Shown one piece after another: positions 1-8,772 of a DNA stretch of 64,000 nt; position 1 is the first letter of the stretch; each line of letters begins with the position of its first letter. The DNA comes from UBA4416 sp963422675 (GTDB taxonomy: Bacteria; Bacteroidota; Bacteroidia; B-17B0; Aurantibacillaceae): assembly GCA_963422675.2 (NCBI GenBank), contig CAXVYS010000021.1, positions 239,311 through 303,310 of the forward strand, read 5' to 3'. The position numbers were made by a program, and so were the translations under genes. The notes below the pieces were generated by a model. That model had not been told where the DNA came from and did no database searches. It saw only the letters and a list, made by a program, of their open reading frames with translations.

Positions 1-1409
1 TTATTGTAGGCGGGGGTAAAGTGGCTTTAGAAAAAATAGCAGCTGTTTTAGCAAACAGCCCGGCTACAGCCCTTACTATTGTAGCAACTCATGTGAGTGA
101 AGATATTAAAGATATTCATGCAAAGCATCCTCACATCAACCTACATCAAAGGTCATTTATCAATAAAGATCTGGATTTGGTAGACCTGGTAATTGTAGCT
201 GTTAATAATAAAGAAACCAGCCGTGCAATTAAACAGGAGGCCACTAACCGAAAGATCTTTGCAAACGTAGCGGATACACCTGATCAATGTGATTTTTATT
301 TAGGGGCTATTGTTCAAAAAGGAAATGTGAAAATTGCGATCTCCACCAATGGGAAATCACCCACACTGGCTAAACGAATCAGGGAAACACTTGAAGACGT
401 TTTTCCTTTACACATCAATGAATCTATAGATAATCTGATGAAAGTACGAAAACATTTAAGTGGAGATTTTACGGAAAAAGTAAATCAGCTAAATCATATT
501 ACGTCCATATTAGCAGCTAATCCTAAGAAAATAAGGTCAGTAAAAATCAGCAGGCAACGCGTCTGGATCTATAGTTTATCTGTTCCTGCCTTATTGCTTT
601 CCGGTTATTTGTTAGGCCATTTTTTACCTCCCGGTTTATTAGGAGGTCATGCCTACCGTTTTGCACAATCAGTAGATTCTTCTATTTTCGTTTATATCCT
701 GGCGGGCTTTACCGCTCAAATGATTGACGGAGCTTTAGGAATGGCTTATGGAGTTACAGCCACTACCTTTTTATTGTCTTTTGGAATTACACCTGCAGCA
801 TCAAGTGCGAGTGTACATGCCTCGGAAGTATTTACCAGTGGTGCTTCTGGGTTGATGCATTTGAAGTTTGGTAATGTGAACACTAAATTATTTAAGAGTC
901 TTTTAATTCCGGGGGTGATTGGCGCTATTCTGGGGGCGTATATCTTGTCCTCCTTTGAACAGTACAATTATATCATCAAGCCTTTGGTGTCGTCCTATAC
1001 ATTTATCCTGGGGGTAATAATTATCTTTAAAGCCTTAAGAAAAGACCAGATCCGAAAAAAAATAAAAAGGATTTTTCCTCTGGCAATGGTAGGAGGCTTT
1101 TTAGATTCAATTGGCGGTGGTGGTTGGGGGCCAATTGTTTCTTCAACTTTAATTGCAAGAGGAAGAAATCCGCGTTATACTATAGGTTCCGTTAATTTAG
1201 CCGAATTTTTTATCGCACTTTCAAGCTCATTAACTTTTGTTACCATTATTGGTTTAACCCATTGGACAATTATCATAGGTTTAATTATTGGTGGTGTAAT
1301 TGCGGCGCCAATCGGGGCTTATCTGGCAAATAAGATTCCCACAAAAACAATTATGCTCTTGGTAGGAATTGTAGTAATTATCCTAAGTTTAAAGAGGTTG
1401 TTATTTTAA
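1..1409 (+). CDS. Precorrin-2 dehydrogenase (siroheme synthase N-domain) fused to TSUP/TauE-SafE permease, 5' partial
   Basis: The reading frame is open to the window edge, so the true start lies upstream; a GTG at 21 is only an internal codon, because the in-frame codons before it complete the nucleotide-binding motif IVGGGKVA. The first ~150 residues match the CysG/Met8 N-terminal domain (NAD-dependent oxidation of precorrin-2 to sirohydrochlorin): VNNKET, NVADTPDQCDF and AISTNGKSP are visible. From about residue 180 the protein becomes a polytopic membrane protein with the TSUP signature around QMIDGALGMAYG and a second half-repeat with LDSIGGGGWGP. TSUP proteins move sulfite, sulfonates or other anions. 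The gene heads a sulfate-assimilation cluster, so siroheme synthesis coupled to sulfur-anion transport is the sensible reading. The transport substrate and direction are inferred. Confidence 0.88.
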   Translation, partial: IVGGGKVALEKIAAVLANSPATALTIVATHVSEDIKDIHAKHPHINLHQRSFINKDLDLVDLVIVAVNNKETSRAIKQEATNRKIFANVADTPDQCDFYLGAIVQKGNVKIAISTNGKSPTLAKRIRETLEDVFPLHINESIDNLMKVRKHLSGDFTEKVNQLNHITSILAANPKKIRSVKISRQRVWIYSLSVPALLLSGYLLGHFLPPGLLGGHAYRFAQSVDSSIFVYILAGFTAQMIDGALGMAYGVTATTFLLSFGITPAASSASVHASEVFTSGASGLMHLKFGNVNTKLFKSLLIPGVIGAILGAYILSSFEQYNYIIKPLVSSYTFILGVIIIFKALRKDQIRKKIKRIFPLAMVGGFLDSIGGGGWGPIVSSTLIARGRNPRYTIGSVNLAEFFIALSSSLTFVTIIGLTHWTIIIGLIIGGVIAAPIGAYLANKIPTKTIMLLVGIVVIILSLKRLLF

Positions 1410-1478
1410 ATCATGCTGAATTAAACAATAAAAAACACAAACAGTAATAATACATCAAATAATACATAAACATAAAAT

Positions 1479-2489
1479 ATGATAACAACAGACATAGCCA
1501 TTATAGGCGCAGGCCCCGTAGCACTTTTCGCTATTTTTGAAGCAGGTTTACTAAAAATGAGATGCCACTTAATCGATTATCTTCCACAGGTGGGAGGACA
1601 ACTTTCTGAGATTTATCCTAAAAAACCGATTTACGATATTCCCGGATTCCCTTCTGTACTGGCTCAGGAGCTTGTTGATAATTTAGTGAAACAGGCAGAG
1701 CCATTTAACCCAACCTATACATTAGGTGAACGCATTGAGAGTTTAGAAAAAATTGGTGACCGTGATTTTATACTCACGACCAATATGGGAACTAAAATAA
1801 ACGCCAGCGTTGTTGTGATTGCAGGCGGACTTGGCTGTTTTGAACCCCGTAAACCCGAAGTAGAAAACCTTACCCGGTTCGAAAATGGGAAAGGGGTGAG
1901 CTATATGGTATTGGATCCTGAAAGTTACCGCGATAAAAACATAGTAATTGCAGGTGGTGGAGACAGCGCTTTAGACTGGACGATTTTTTTGGCGGATGTA
2001 GCAAAAAAAATCACTTTGGTTCATCGGAGTGAATCGTTCAGAGGTGCCCCTGACAGCGTTAATAAAGTGATGAATTTAGCTAAAGAAGGAAAAATAGACC
2101 TCTTACTTAATGCTAATTTAACTAAAGTAACAGGAGATGCTGTTTTAAAAAGTGTGGGTGTAATTGATGCAAAAACAAAAGAGGAACAATGGATTGAGGC
2201 TGATAATTTAATTCCTCTATTTGGGTTGAGCCCTAAACTGGGATCTATTGAAACGTGGGGGCTGAACATTGATAAAAATACCATTGAAGTAAACACGGAA
2301 GATTATTCAACAAACATAGAAGGTGTTTATGCAATCGGTGATATTAATACGTATAAAAATAAATTGAAATTAATTTTGTGTGGATTTCATGAAGCCTCTC
2401 TGATGAGCCATAGTGCTTATAAATATATCAATCCGGGGGTTAAATATACCATGAAATATACTACTGTAAATGGGGTGCACGAATTTTAA
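1479..2489 (+). CDS. Ferredoxin-NADP reductase, thioredoxin-reductase-like type
   Basis: 336 residues. An N-terminal FAD-binding motif GAGPVALF (residues ~11-18), a central NADPH-binding motif GGGDSALDW (~160-168) and a C-terminal FAD contact AIGDINTY (~286) give the two-Rossmann layout of thioredoxin reductase, but there is no CxxC redox pair in the central domain. This is the signature of the YumC-type ferredoxin/flavodoxin-NADP reductases. It sits between the siroheme/TSUP gene and OsmC/MetZ, so it probably supplies reduced ferredoxin to sulfite reductase or to the APS reductase system. That partner assignment is inferred from context. The start at ATG 1479 places the FAD motif at the usual distance from the N-terminus. 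Confidence 0.85.
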   Translation: MITTDIAIIGAGPVALFAIFEAGLLKMRCHLIDYLPQVGGQLSEIYPKKPIYDIPGFPSVLAQELVDNLVKQAEPFNPTYTLGERIESLEKIGDRDFILTTNMGTKINASVVVIAGGLGCFEPRKPEVENLTRFENGKGVSYMVLDPESYRDKNIVIAGGGDSALDWTIFLADVAKKITLVHRSESFRGAPDSVNKVMNLAKEGKIDLLLNANLTKVTGDAVLKSVGVIDAKTKEEQWIEADNLIPLFGLSPKLGSIETWGLNIDKNTIEVNTEDYSTNIEGVYAIGDINTYKNKLKLILCGFHEASLMSHSAYKYINPGVKYTMKYTTVNGVHEF

Positions 2490-2496
2490 AAAATGG

Positions 2497-2504
2497 TATC
2501 TTTG
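2497..2504 (+). promoter_or_regulatory. Candidate Bacteroidota -7 element before osmC-like gene
   Basis: TATCTTTG is an exact match to the Bacteroidota -7 consensus TAnnTTTG, 56 bases before the OsmC start. No convincing TTG was seen at -33. It would allow the OsmC/metZ part of the cluster to be transcribed separately from the two genes upstream. Confidence 0.45.
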
Positions 2505-2560
2505 GTAAAGGCAGTATTCTTGTAAGTGTAAATAAATGGCACTAAAAAATAAAGACACAT

Positions 2561-3019
2561 ATGAAAATTAATATAAAACGATTGGATGATGACTTTGAAA
2601 TGGAAGCATCTAATGAAGAAGGAAGCACATTAAAAATGGATGGCTCTGCCGAAATTGGTGGGCATGGAAAAGGAATGCGGCCTATGCAACTATTGCTGGC
2701 AGCAGTGGGTGGCTGTAGCTCCATTGATGTGGTGTTAATGTTGAAAAAACAAAAACAGGTAATCGATTCTTTTGAAGTGGAAGTAGAAGGCCATACCGAA
2801 AAAGTGGAAGATCATAAATTGTTCAGGGATATTTGCCTGCATTTTAAGATCACAGGAAAAGTAGATCATGATAAAGCAGAAAGAGCGGTAAAGTTGTCTA
2901 TAGATAAATATTGTTCAGTCTCTAAGACCCTTGAGCCAACAGCTACTATAACTTATAAAATAAGCGTTAACCATTTTACCATAAAAGAACTTCACAATGG
3001 TGAAGAAAAACCAGAATAG
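2561..3019 (+). CDS. OsmC family protein
   Basis: 152 residues. The OsmC/Ohr fold is recognised by the central helix with the first redox cysteine (GGCSSIDV, Cys52) and the second cysteine in KYCSVSKT (Cys118), at the family's usual spacing. Family members reduce organic or fatty-acid hydroperoxides through the cysteine pair; this one resembles the YhfA-like branch rather than Ohr. It ends two bases before the metZ-like gene, so the two are almost certainly co-transcribed. Its presence in a sulfur-assimilation operon suggests thiol or sulfide-related redox protection, which is inference only. Confidence 0.85.
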   Translation: MKINIKRLDDDFEMEASNEEGSTLKMDGSAEIGGHGKGMRPMQLLLAAVGGCSSIDVVLMLKKQKQVIDSFEVEVEGHTEKVEDHKLFRDICLHFKITGKVDHDKAERAVKLSIDKYCSVSKTLEPTATITYKISVNHFTIKELHNGEEKPE

Positions 3020-3021
3020 AT

Positions 3022-4188
3022 ATGCAGGATTTACATTTTGAAACCCAGGCCATTCGTGCACAAATGGAACGTAGTGATAACAACGAACATTCCGCACCAT
3101 TGTATTTAACTTCCAGCTTTGTGTTTGATACAGCTGAAGAGATGCGTGCGGCATTTAATGATGAAACCGATGATTTTATTTATTCACGTTACACAAATCC
3201 TAACGTTAATGAATTCGTCAATAAAGTATGTCTGCTCGAAAATGCGGAACAAGGCGTTGCCTTTGCCTCCGGTATGGCCGCTATTTATACAAGCTTTATG
3301 GCCTTATTAAAATCAGGTGATCACATCGTATCGTGTTCATCGGTGTTTGGTGCAACTCATGCTATTTTTACCAGGTATTTTCCCAAATTAAATATTTCAT
3401 ATTCATATTTCAATACCAATAATGTGGAGGAAATTGAAAAACTGATTAAACCGGAAACCCGTTTTATCTATTTGGAAACGCCTACCAATCCTGCGATTGA
3501 ATTAATTGACCTTTCTGTTGTTGCTGCGGTTGCAAAGAAACATAAACTCCTTTTAATTGTGGACAATTGTTTTGCAACACCGTACTTGCAACAACCTATT
3601 AATTTCGGGGCAGATCTGGTAATACATTCAGCTACTAAATATATGGATGGACAAGGTCGTGTACTGGGTGGAGTAGTGGTAGGAAAAAAAGAACTCATTC
3701 ATGAAATTTATTTATTTGGAAGGTTAACAGGGCCATCTATGAGTCCGTTTAATGCCTGGGTATTGAGTAAAAGCTTAGAAACCCTCGCCTTACGAATGGA
3801 TAAACATTGCAGCAATGCCTTGTCTGTAGCAGAATCACTGGAGGGGCACGCGAAACTGGAAAATGTATCCTATCCGTTTTTACCGTCACATCCTAATTAC
3901 GCCATCGCTAAAAAACAAATGCGGGCAGGAGGTGGTATTATTACCATTACGCTTAAAGGTGGATATGAAGCGGCCAAGCAATTTCTTGATAAATTAAAGA
4001 TGCTGAAAATTTCTCCGAATTTAGGAGATGCACGGAGCATCGTAACACATCCTGCATCCTCTACGCATTGTAAATTATCAGAGCAGGAACGCCAAACGGT
4101 TGGTATCACACCGGGTTTAATAAGAATTTCAATAGGCCTCGAACATAAAGACGATATTTTAAACGATATTTTAAATGCACTGAATTGA
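3022..4188 (+). CDS. metZ: Trans-sulfuration family PLP enzyme, probable O-succinylhomoserine (or O-acetylhomoserine) sulfhydrylase
   Basis: 388 residues, the usual length of Cys/Met metabolism PLP-dependent enzymes. The PLP lysine lies in HSATKYMDGQGR (Lys206) and the pyridine-nitrogen aspartate in IVDNCFATP (Asp181); SRYTNPNV near residue 57 is the phosphate-contact motif from the neighbouring subunit. The form DGQGR after the lysine is typical of MetZ-like sulfhydrylases rather than cystathionine gamma-synthase, though this cannot be settled by eye. The enzyme would add sulfide to activated homoserine to give homocysteine, which fits a cluster producing sulfide from sulfate. It starts two bases after osmC. 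The acyl donor (succinyl or acetyl) is not determined. Confidence 0.85.
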   Translation: MQDLHFETQAIRAQMERSDNNEHSAPLYLTSSFVFDTAEEMRAAFNDETDDFIYSRYTNPNVNEFVNKVCLLENAEQGVAFASGMAAIYTSFMALLKSGDHIVSCSSVFGATHAIFTRYFPKLNISYSYFNTNNVEEIEKLIKPETRFIYLETPTNPAIELIDLSVVAAVAKKHKLLLIVDNCFATPYLQQPINFGADLVIHSATKYMDGQGRVLGGVVVGKKELIHEIYLFGRLTGPSMSPFNAWVLSKSLETLALRMDKHCSNALSVAESLEGHAKLENVSYPFLPSHPNYAIAKKQMRAGGGIITITLKGGYEAAKQFLDKLKMLKISPNLGDARSIVTHPASSTHCKLSEQERQTVGITPGLIRISIGLEHKDDILNDILNALN

Positions 4189-4284
4189 ATCTGACTTTGA
4201 TTTCTCTTCGTCGGCTGGTAGAGAGACTAAGAACTATTTTTTACCTTTTTATAAAAGAGAATACAATACAACAAGAATACGATA

Positions 4285-4986
4285 ATGAAGGATCAACTAA
4301 ATACCATACAACACCTCATAGAGAATAAATCCCCGGAAGAATCTATTGCGATCTTAGCAAAAGAATTTCCCGGAAAGGTTGTGTTTTCAAGTAGTTTGGG
4401 ATATGAAGACCAGGTGGTGACACATATCATCTTTTCAAATAATTTACCGGTGTCAGTTTTTACGTTAGATACCGGTCGCTTATTTAACGAAACCTATTCT
4501 GTTTTAAACAGCACCTTGGAGCGGTATAAAAAAACAATTCAAGTTTATTATCCGCAAACGGAAGCCATTGAAAAACTGGTAACAGAAAAAGGGCCTATCA
4601 GCTTTTATGAATCCATTGATAACAGAAAAGAATGCTGTTTTGTGAGAAAAGTAGAACCTTTAAAAAGAGCACTGAAGGGAAATAGTATCTGGATTACCGG
4701 TATCAGAGCCGATCAATCCGGAAACAGGCAGGATATGCCTGCAGTAGAATGGGATGAAGCCAATCAAATCATAAAGTTCCATCCGATTTTAAACTGGACA
4801 TTGGAAGAAGTGAAACAATACATTACAAAATATAATATTCCTTACAATACATTGCATGACAAAGGTTTTGTAAGCATAGGTTGCGCACCTTGTACACGGG
4901 CTATTTCAGCGGGAGAAGATTTTAGAGCAGGCCGTTGGTGGTGGGAACAAAACGATAAAAAAGAATGCGGGCTACATAGCCATTAA
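4285..4986 (+). CDS. cysH: Adenylylsulfate (APS) reductase, assimilatory, Fe-S type
   Basis: 233 residues of the PAPS/APS reductase family with PP-loop SSSLGYED near residue 35. The paired cysteines in KECCFVRK (117-118) and GCAPC (200 and 203) are the four ligands of the [4Fe-4S] cluster that distinguishes APS reductases from cluster-free PAPS reductases, and ECGLH at the C-terminus carries the catalytic cysteine (228). It reduces APS to sulfite using thioredoxin or glutathione. The absence of a cysC (APS kinase) gene or domain in the window agrees with direct use of APS. It is followed by cysD and cysN, which make its substrate. A 96-base gap separates it from metZ. Confidence 0.93.
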   Translation: MKDQLNTIQHLIENKSPEESIAILAKEFPGKVVFSSSLGYEDQVVTHIIFSNNLPVSVFTLDTGRLFNETYSVLNSTLERYKKTIQVYYPQTEAIEKLVTEKGPISFYESIDNRKECCFVRKVEPLKRALKGNSIWITGIRADQSGNRQDMPAVEWDEANQIIKFHPILNWTLEEVKQYITKYNIPYNTLHDKGFVSIGCAPCTRAISAGEDFRAGRWWWEQNDKKECGLHSH

Positions 4987-5019
4987 AAAAATATACATAA
5001 ATACAAAATGTTCACCGTT

Positions 5020-5043
5020 ATGCAGAACTCGATTCAGCATCTC
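5020..5043. repeat. Degenerate copy of intergenic palindromic element (cysH-cysD gap)
   Basis: Positions 5020-5043 carry arms resembling ATGCTGAA and TTCAGCAT around a short centre, flanked by GTTCA and TGAAC. The same half-palindrome begins the longer element at 21714-21784. It lies between the cysH stop and the preferred cysD start. Confidence 0.5.
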
Positions 5044-5067
5044 TTTGAACTAAATATAAAACAGACG

Positions 5068-5973
5068 ATGAAACAATCAGATTATTTAGATGAATTAGAA
5101 GCAGAAGCTATTTACATTCTGCGTGAAGTGGCCGGCCAGTTCGATAGACCTGCGTTATTATTCAGTGGTGGTAAAGACAGCATTTGTTTAGTGCATCTGG
5201 CATTAAAAGCATTCCGCCCGGGTAAATTTCCTTTCCCTTTGGTACATGTGGATACAGGTCATAATTTTCCGGAAGCCATTACATACCGTGATAATCTTGC
5301 CGAAAAGCTGGGAGAGAAACTCATTGTACGTTATGTGGAAGATACCATCAAACATAAAAAATTACAGGACGGAAAAGGAAAATTTCCCAGTAGAAATGGC
5401 TTGCAAACATATACTTTATTGGAGGTGATAGAGGAGTTTGAATTTGACGCTTGTATTGGTGGAGCGCGTCGCGACGAAGAAAAAGCAAGGGCAAAGGAAC
5501 GTATATTTTCTGTGCGGGATGAATTTGGGCAGTGGGATCCGAAAATGCAACGCCCTGAGTTATGGAACATCTATAATGGTAAAATAAATAAGGGAGAAAA
5601 CGTGCGGGTATTTCCAATCAGCAATTGGACGGAGCTCGATGTGTGGAATTATATAAAAAGAGAAAACATTGAATTGCCTTCTATTTATTTTACACACGAA
5701 AGAGAATGTATCTTAACGGAACATGGGCAGTTAATGAATACCAACGAATTTGTGCAAAGGGAAGAGAAAGATGTGGTGGTAACGAAGAACGTAAGGTACC
5801 GAACCGTTGGAGATATGACCTGTACGGCCGCTGTAGAAAGTGAAGCTTATTCGGTAGACGATATCATTGAAGAGCTAAAAGGAGCTAAGATCAGCGAACG
5901 TGGTGCAACTCGTATGGACGACCGTGTAAGCGAAGCCGCTATGGAAGACCGAAAAAAAGGAGGATATTTTTAG
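5068..5973 (+). CDS. cysD: Sulfate adenylyltransferase subunit 2
   Basis: 301 residues from the ATG at 5068, close to the family's usual ~300. The PP-loop SGGKDS (33-38) binds ATP; GGARRDEEKARAKER and RPELWNIYNG are near-invariant CysD blocks, and the protein ends in the typical KKGGYF. With CysN it forms the ATP sulfurylase that makes APS from sulfate. An in-frame ATG at 5008 would add 20 residues, but these have no counterpart in the family and are encoded by a degenerate intergenic palindrome at 5020-5043, so 5068 is preferred. It lies downstream of cysH and upstream of cysN. Confidence 0.93.
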   Translation: MKQSDYLDELEAEAIYILREVAGQFDRPALLFSGGKDSICLVHLALKAFRPGKFPFPLVHVDTGHNFPEAITYRDNLAEKLGEKLIVRYVEDTIKHKKLQDGKGKFPSRNGLQTYTLLEVIEEFEFDACIGGARRDEEKARAKERIFSVRDEFGQWDPKMQRPELWNIYNGKINKGENVRVFPISNWTELDVWNYIKRENIELPSIYFTHERECILTEHGQLMNTNEFVQREEKDVVVTKNVRYRTVGDMTCTAAVESEAYSVDDIIEELKGAKISERGATRMDDRVSEAAMEDRKKGGYF

Positions 5974-6097
5974 TAGTTAAGAGACAGGAATGATAAGATA
6001 TAAGTTTTGTAATAGGATAAAACTGAAATTGTTATTTTTCTCTCATCATGTATAACTACTTATCACTCATAATTTATAACTCAATAACTTTATTTAA

Positions 6098-7342
6098 ATG
6101 CAATTATTAAGATTTTTTACCGCAGGCAACGTTGATGATGGAAAAAGTACCCTCATAGGACGCTTACTGTATGATAGCAATTCTATATCAACCGATATTA
6201 TTGAAACATTAACCCGTCAAAGTAAAACAACAGGTGTTAATTCTGAGATTGATCTGGCTTTATTAACCGATGGTTTAAGAGCAGAGCGGGAGCAGGGTAT
6301 AACCATTGATGTGGCTTATAAATATTTCAGTACAAATAAACGTAAATTTATTATTGCCGATACGCCCGGTCATATTCAGTATACACGTAATATGTTTACC
6401 GGTGCATCAAATGCTCAGTTGGCAATAATACTGGTGGATGCACGGAACGGCATTACCGATCAGACAAAACGCCATTCTATTATTTCCGCTATTTTAGGAA
6501 TGCCACATGTATTGGTTTGTATTAATAAAATGGATCTGGTTAACTACTCGCAAGAAACCTATAAAAAAATAGAAGCAGATTATATCGCATTCAGCAAACA
6601 ATTGGGTATAAAGGAAATTTCTTTTATTCCGGCAAGTGCTTTAACAGGAGATAATGTAGTAACTCCGTCAAAAAACATGGCATGGTACAAAGGTCCGGCC
6701 TTATTAGAATTTTTAGAAACCCTCACCATTGCAGAAATTGAAAAAACAGAAGTGTCAAGATTTCAGGTTCAATATGTGATTCGCCCGCAAACTGACGAAC
6801 TACATGATTACCGGGGCTTTGCAGGTAAGGTGGTAAGCGGCAGGTATAAAAAAGGGCAACGTGTAGTCGTATTGCCATCGGGTATAGAAACTGAAATTGA
6901 CAAAATAGAAGTTCATCAAAAAGAGGTAGAAGTAGCAGAAATAGATACGCCGGTGGTATTGCATTTAAAAGATGATGTGGATATCAGCCGCGGTAATTCT
7001 ATTGTTCCTTCGAATCATTTACCTAAAACGGAAAAAGAAATTACAGCAACAATTTGCTGGATGGACAATGCCCCCTTTGTTGCCGGACAAAAAATTCTGT
7101 TGCAACAAAATAGTTTTCGAACGAAGGCTGTTGTTAAAGAAGTGAGCAGTAAAATTGATATTCATTCTTTTGCCCAGCTGGAGAGTGATGGAACAATAAA
7201 ACTAAACGATATCTGTAAAGTAGTTATTAAAACAGCCGAACCAATCAGCTTCGACAGCTATCGACAAAACCGTTCGTCAGGTTCTTTTATTTTAATTAAT
7301 GAAAATACAAACAATACGATTGCTGCAGGCACAATAGATTAG
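6098..7342 (+). CDS. cysN: Sulfate adenylyltransferase subunit 1 (GTPase)
   Basis: 414 residues of the EF-Tu-like translation-factor GTPase family. G1 GNVDDGKST (10-18), G3 DTPGH (88-92) and G4 NKMD (143-146) are intact, followed by two beta-barrel domains. GTP hydrolysis by CysN drives APS formation by CysD. The protein ends after the barrel domains, so it lacks the fused CysC kinase found in some bacteria; this fits the APS-type CysH in the cluster. The 124-base gap after cysD is AT-rich and has no clear promoter match, so cysD and cysN are probably co-transcribed. Confidence 0.94.
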   Translation: MQLLRFFTAGNVDDGKSTLIGRLLYDSNSISTDIIETLTRQSKTTGVNSEIDLALLTDGLRAEREQGITIDVAYKYFSTNKRKFIIADTPGHIQYTRNMFTGASNAQLAIILVDARNGITDQTKRHSIISAILGMPHVLVCINKMDLVNYSQETYKKIEADYIAFSKQLGIKEISFIPASALTGDNVVTPSKNMAWYKGPALLEFLETLTIAEIEKTEVSRFQVQYVIRPQTDELHDYRGFAGKVVSGRYKKGQRVVVLPSGIETEIDKIEVHQKEVEVAEIDTPVVLHLKDDVDISRGNSIVPSNHLPKTEKEITATICWMDNAPFVAGQKILLQQNSFRTKAVVKEVSSKIDIHSFAQLESDGTIKLNDICKVVIKTAEPISFDSYRQNRSSGSFILINENTNNTIAAGTID

Positions 7343-7365
7343 AATGACGGATCGCATAAAAGAAA

Positions 7366-7391
7366 AAGGCAGCTCCTTCCAGAGCTGCCTT
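7366..7391 (-). terminator. Intrinsic terminator for fumarylacetoacetase gene (possibly bidirectional)
   Basis: GGCAGCTC (7368-7375) pairs perfectly with GAGCTGCC (7382-7389) around a six-base loop, extended by AA/TT. On the minus strand the hairpin is followed by a T-rich run, which is the terminator configuration for the gene ending at 7433. The plus-strand side has a weaker T-tract, so cysN may also end here. Confidence 0.8.
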
Positions 7392-7432
7392 CAAAAACAA
7401 ATTATTGTTCTCAATATATCCTGTTAAAAAAA

Positions 7433-8707
7433 TTAAAGCGCTGGAAGCAAGGTTCCTTTACATTCTCCGAAGCCAATACGTACACCGTCTTTTTCACAAT
7501 GTCCTTTAATAATGATAGTGTCATGATCGTTTACAAATTTACGTTCACTCCCGTCTTTTAAAGTCATTGGTTTTGTTCCACGCCAGGTTAATTCCATCAT
7601 ACTTCCATACTCTTCCGGTACAGGACCACTAATAGTACCACTTGCCATCATATCCCCCACATTAATATTACAACCATTTACAGTGTGATGCGCTAATTGC
7701 TGCTCCATGGTCCAGTACATATATTTATAATTGGAAGTACAAATCAGATTCTCTTCACCGTTTTGTGGAATTAAAAACACTTCTAGCTTAATATCCACAT
7801 TTTTATTTCCTATATACTCCAGGTATGGTAATACTTTAGGTTCCTGTGCGTAACCTGCTGTTCTGAAAGGTTCAAGAGCATCCAGTGTTACAATCCAGGG
7901 TGATATAGTACTGGCAAAATTCTTGGATAGAAATGGTCCTAGTGGTACATATTCCCAGGTTTGAATATCACGTGCACTCCAGTCATTAAATAATACCATC
8001 CCAAAAATATAATCATCGGCATTTTCAATACCAACGGTTTCTCCCATTTGTGTTTGTTTCCCGATAATAAAAGCCGTTTCAAGCTCTATATCCAGCAATT
8101 TACTTGGCCCATAAACCGGTAATTCACTATCGGCAGGCTTTTGTTGTCCTTTAGGTCTGTGAAAAGAATGTCCACTCGCACAAATACTACTGGCTCTTCC
8201 ATGGTATGCTACCGGTAAGTGTTTCCAGTTTGGCATTAACGCGTTTTTAGGATCGCGGATCATAGTACCAATATTTATAGCATGGTCAATACTACTGTAA
8301 AAGTCAGTGTAATCGCCTATTTTAACAGGTAATAATAACGTAACATCACTTTGTTTTTTGAAGATGCTTGTAAAAATTCCTTCTTTTCCTTTTAATTCGG
8401 TATTATCAATCTCTAATAGGTCTGATAACCTGTCCCTTAGCTTACGGGTAATCTCTTTTCCTAAAGCTATAAAGTCGTTTAAATGCACCTGATCAAATAG
8501 TTCTTTAGGGATAGACAGATGCGATAAATAGCCCTGGGAAGCCAGTTCATACAGGTCAATGATGTAATCACCAATAGCAGAGCAGGCGTGATGGCTTGTA
8601 GAACCGTCACTATATACACCAAAAGGTAAGTTTTGAATAGGAAAATCCGAAGTAGGAAGTGTTTGGATCCAGGATTTTAATTGAGGATTATTCGCTTTTA
8701 TCGTCAT
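7433..8707 (-). CDS. fahA: Fumarylacetoacetase
   Basis: About 424 residues from the ATG at 8707. A longer in-frame start at 8755 would add 16 phenylalanine-rich residues unlike the family and is not preferred. The N-terminal SH3-like domain is followed by the FAH catalytic domain with YHGRASSI, RPKGQ, ELETAFIIG, NDWSARDIQ and GPFLSKNFA, and the C-terminal block GDMMASGTISGP. These hold the metal- and substrate-binding residues of true fumarylacetoacetases, not the shorter FAH-like hydrolases. It hydrolyses fumarylacetoacetate to fumarate and acetoacetate, the last step of tyrosine and phenylalanine degradation. No other gene of that pathway is in the window. It is transcribed against cysN and away from the operon at 8773. 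Confidence 0.95.
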   Translation of the reverse strand: MTIKANNPQLKSWIQTLPTSDFPIQNLPFGVYSDGSTSHHACSAIGDYIIDLYELASQGYLSHLSIPKELFDQVHLNDFIALGKEITRKLRDRLSDLLEIDNTELKGKEGIFTSIFKKQSDVTLLLPVKIGDYTDFYSSIDHAINIGTMIRDPKNALMPNWKHLPVAYHGRASSICASGHSFHRPKGQQKPADSELPVYGPSKLLDIELETAFIIGKQTQMGETVGIENADDYIFGMVLFNDWSARDIQTWEYVPLGPFLSKNFASTISPWIVTLDALEPFRTAGYAQEPKVLPYLEYIGNKNVDIKLEVFLIPQNGEENLICTSNYKYMYWTMEQQLAHHTVNGCNINVGDMMASGTISGPVPEEYGSMMELTWRGTKPMTLKDGSERKFVNDHDTIIIKGHCEKDGVRIGFGECKGTLLPAL

Positions 8708-8739
8708 AATATGTTTGTTAAAAAAGAAAAAATTGCTTC

Positions 8740-8768
8740 TTGTAATAATAAGCAAAATTATACATTTG
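8740..8768 (+). promoter_or_regulatory. Candidate Bacteroidota promoter (TTG, 18 bases, TACATTTG)
   Basis: TTG at 8740-8742 and TACATTTG at 8761-8768 match the -33/-7 consensus with an 18-base spacer. The -7 box ends only four bases before the ATG at 8773, so a transcript from here would be leaderless or nearly so. Confidence 0.5.
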
Positions 8769-8772
8769 TAGG

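Noticed and set aside
746..967. Minus-strand frame inside the TSUP domain
   Set aside because: Complement of a well-conserved membrane region with no motif of its own.
5008..5067. Upstream in-frame ATG extension of cysD
   Set aside because: The added residues have no counterpart in the family and lie in a palindromic intergenic element.
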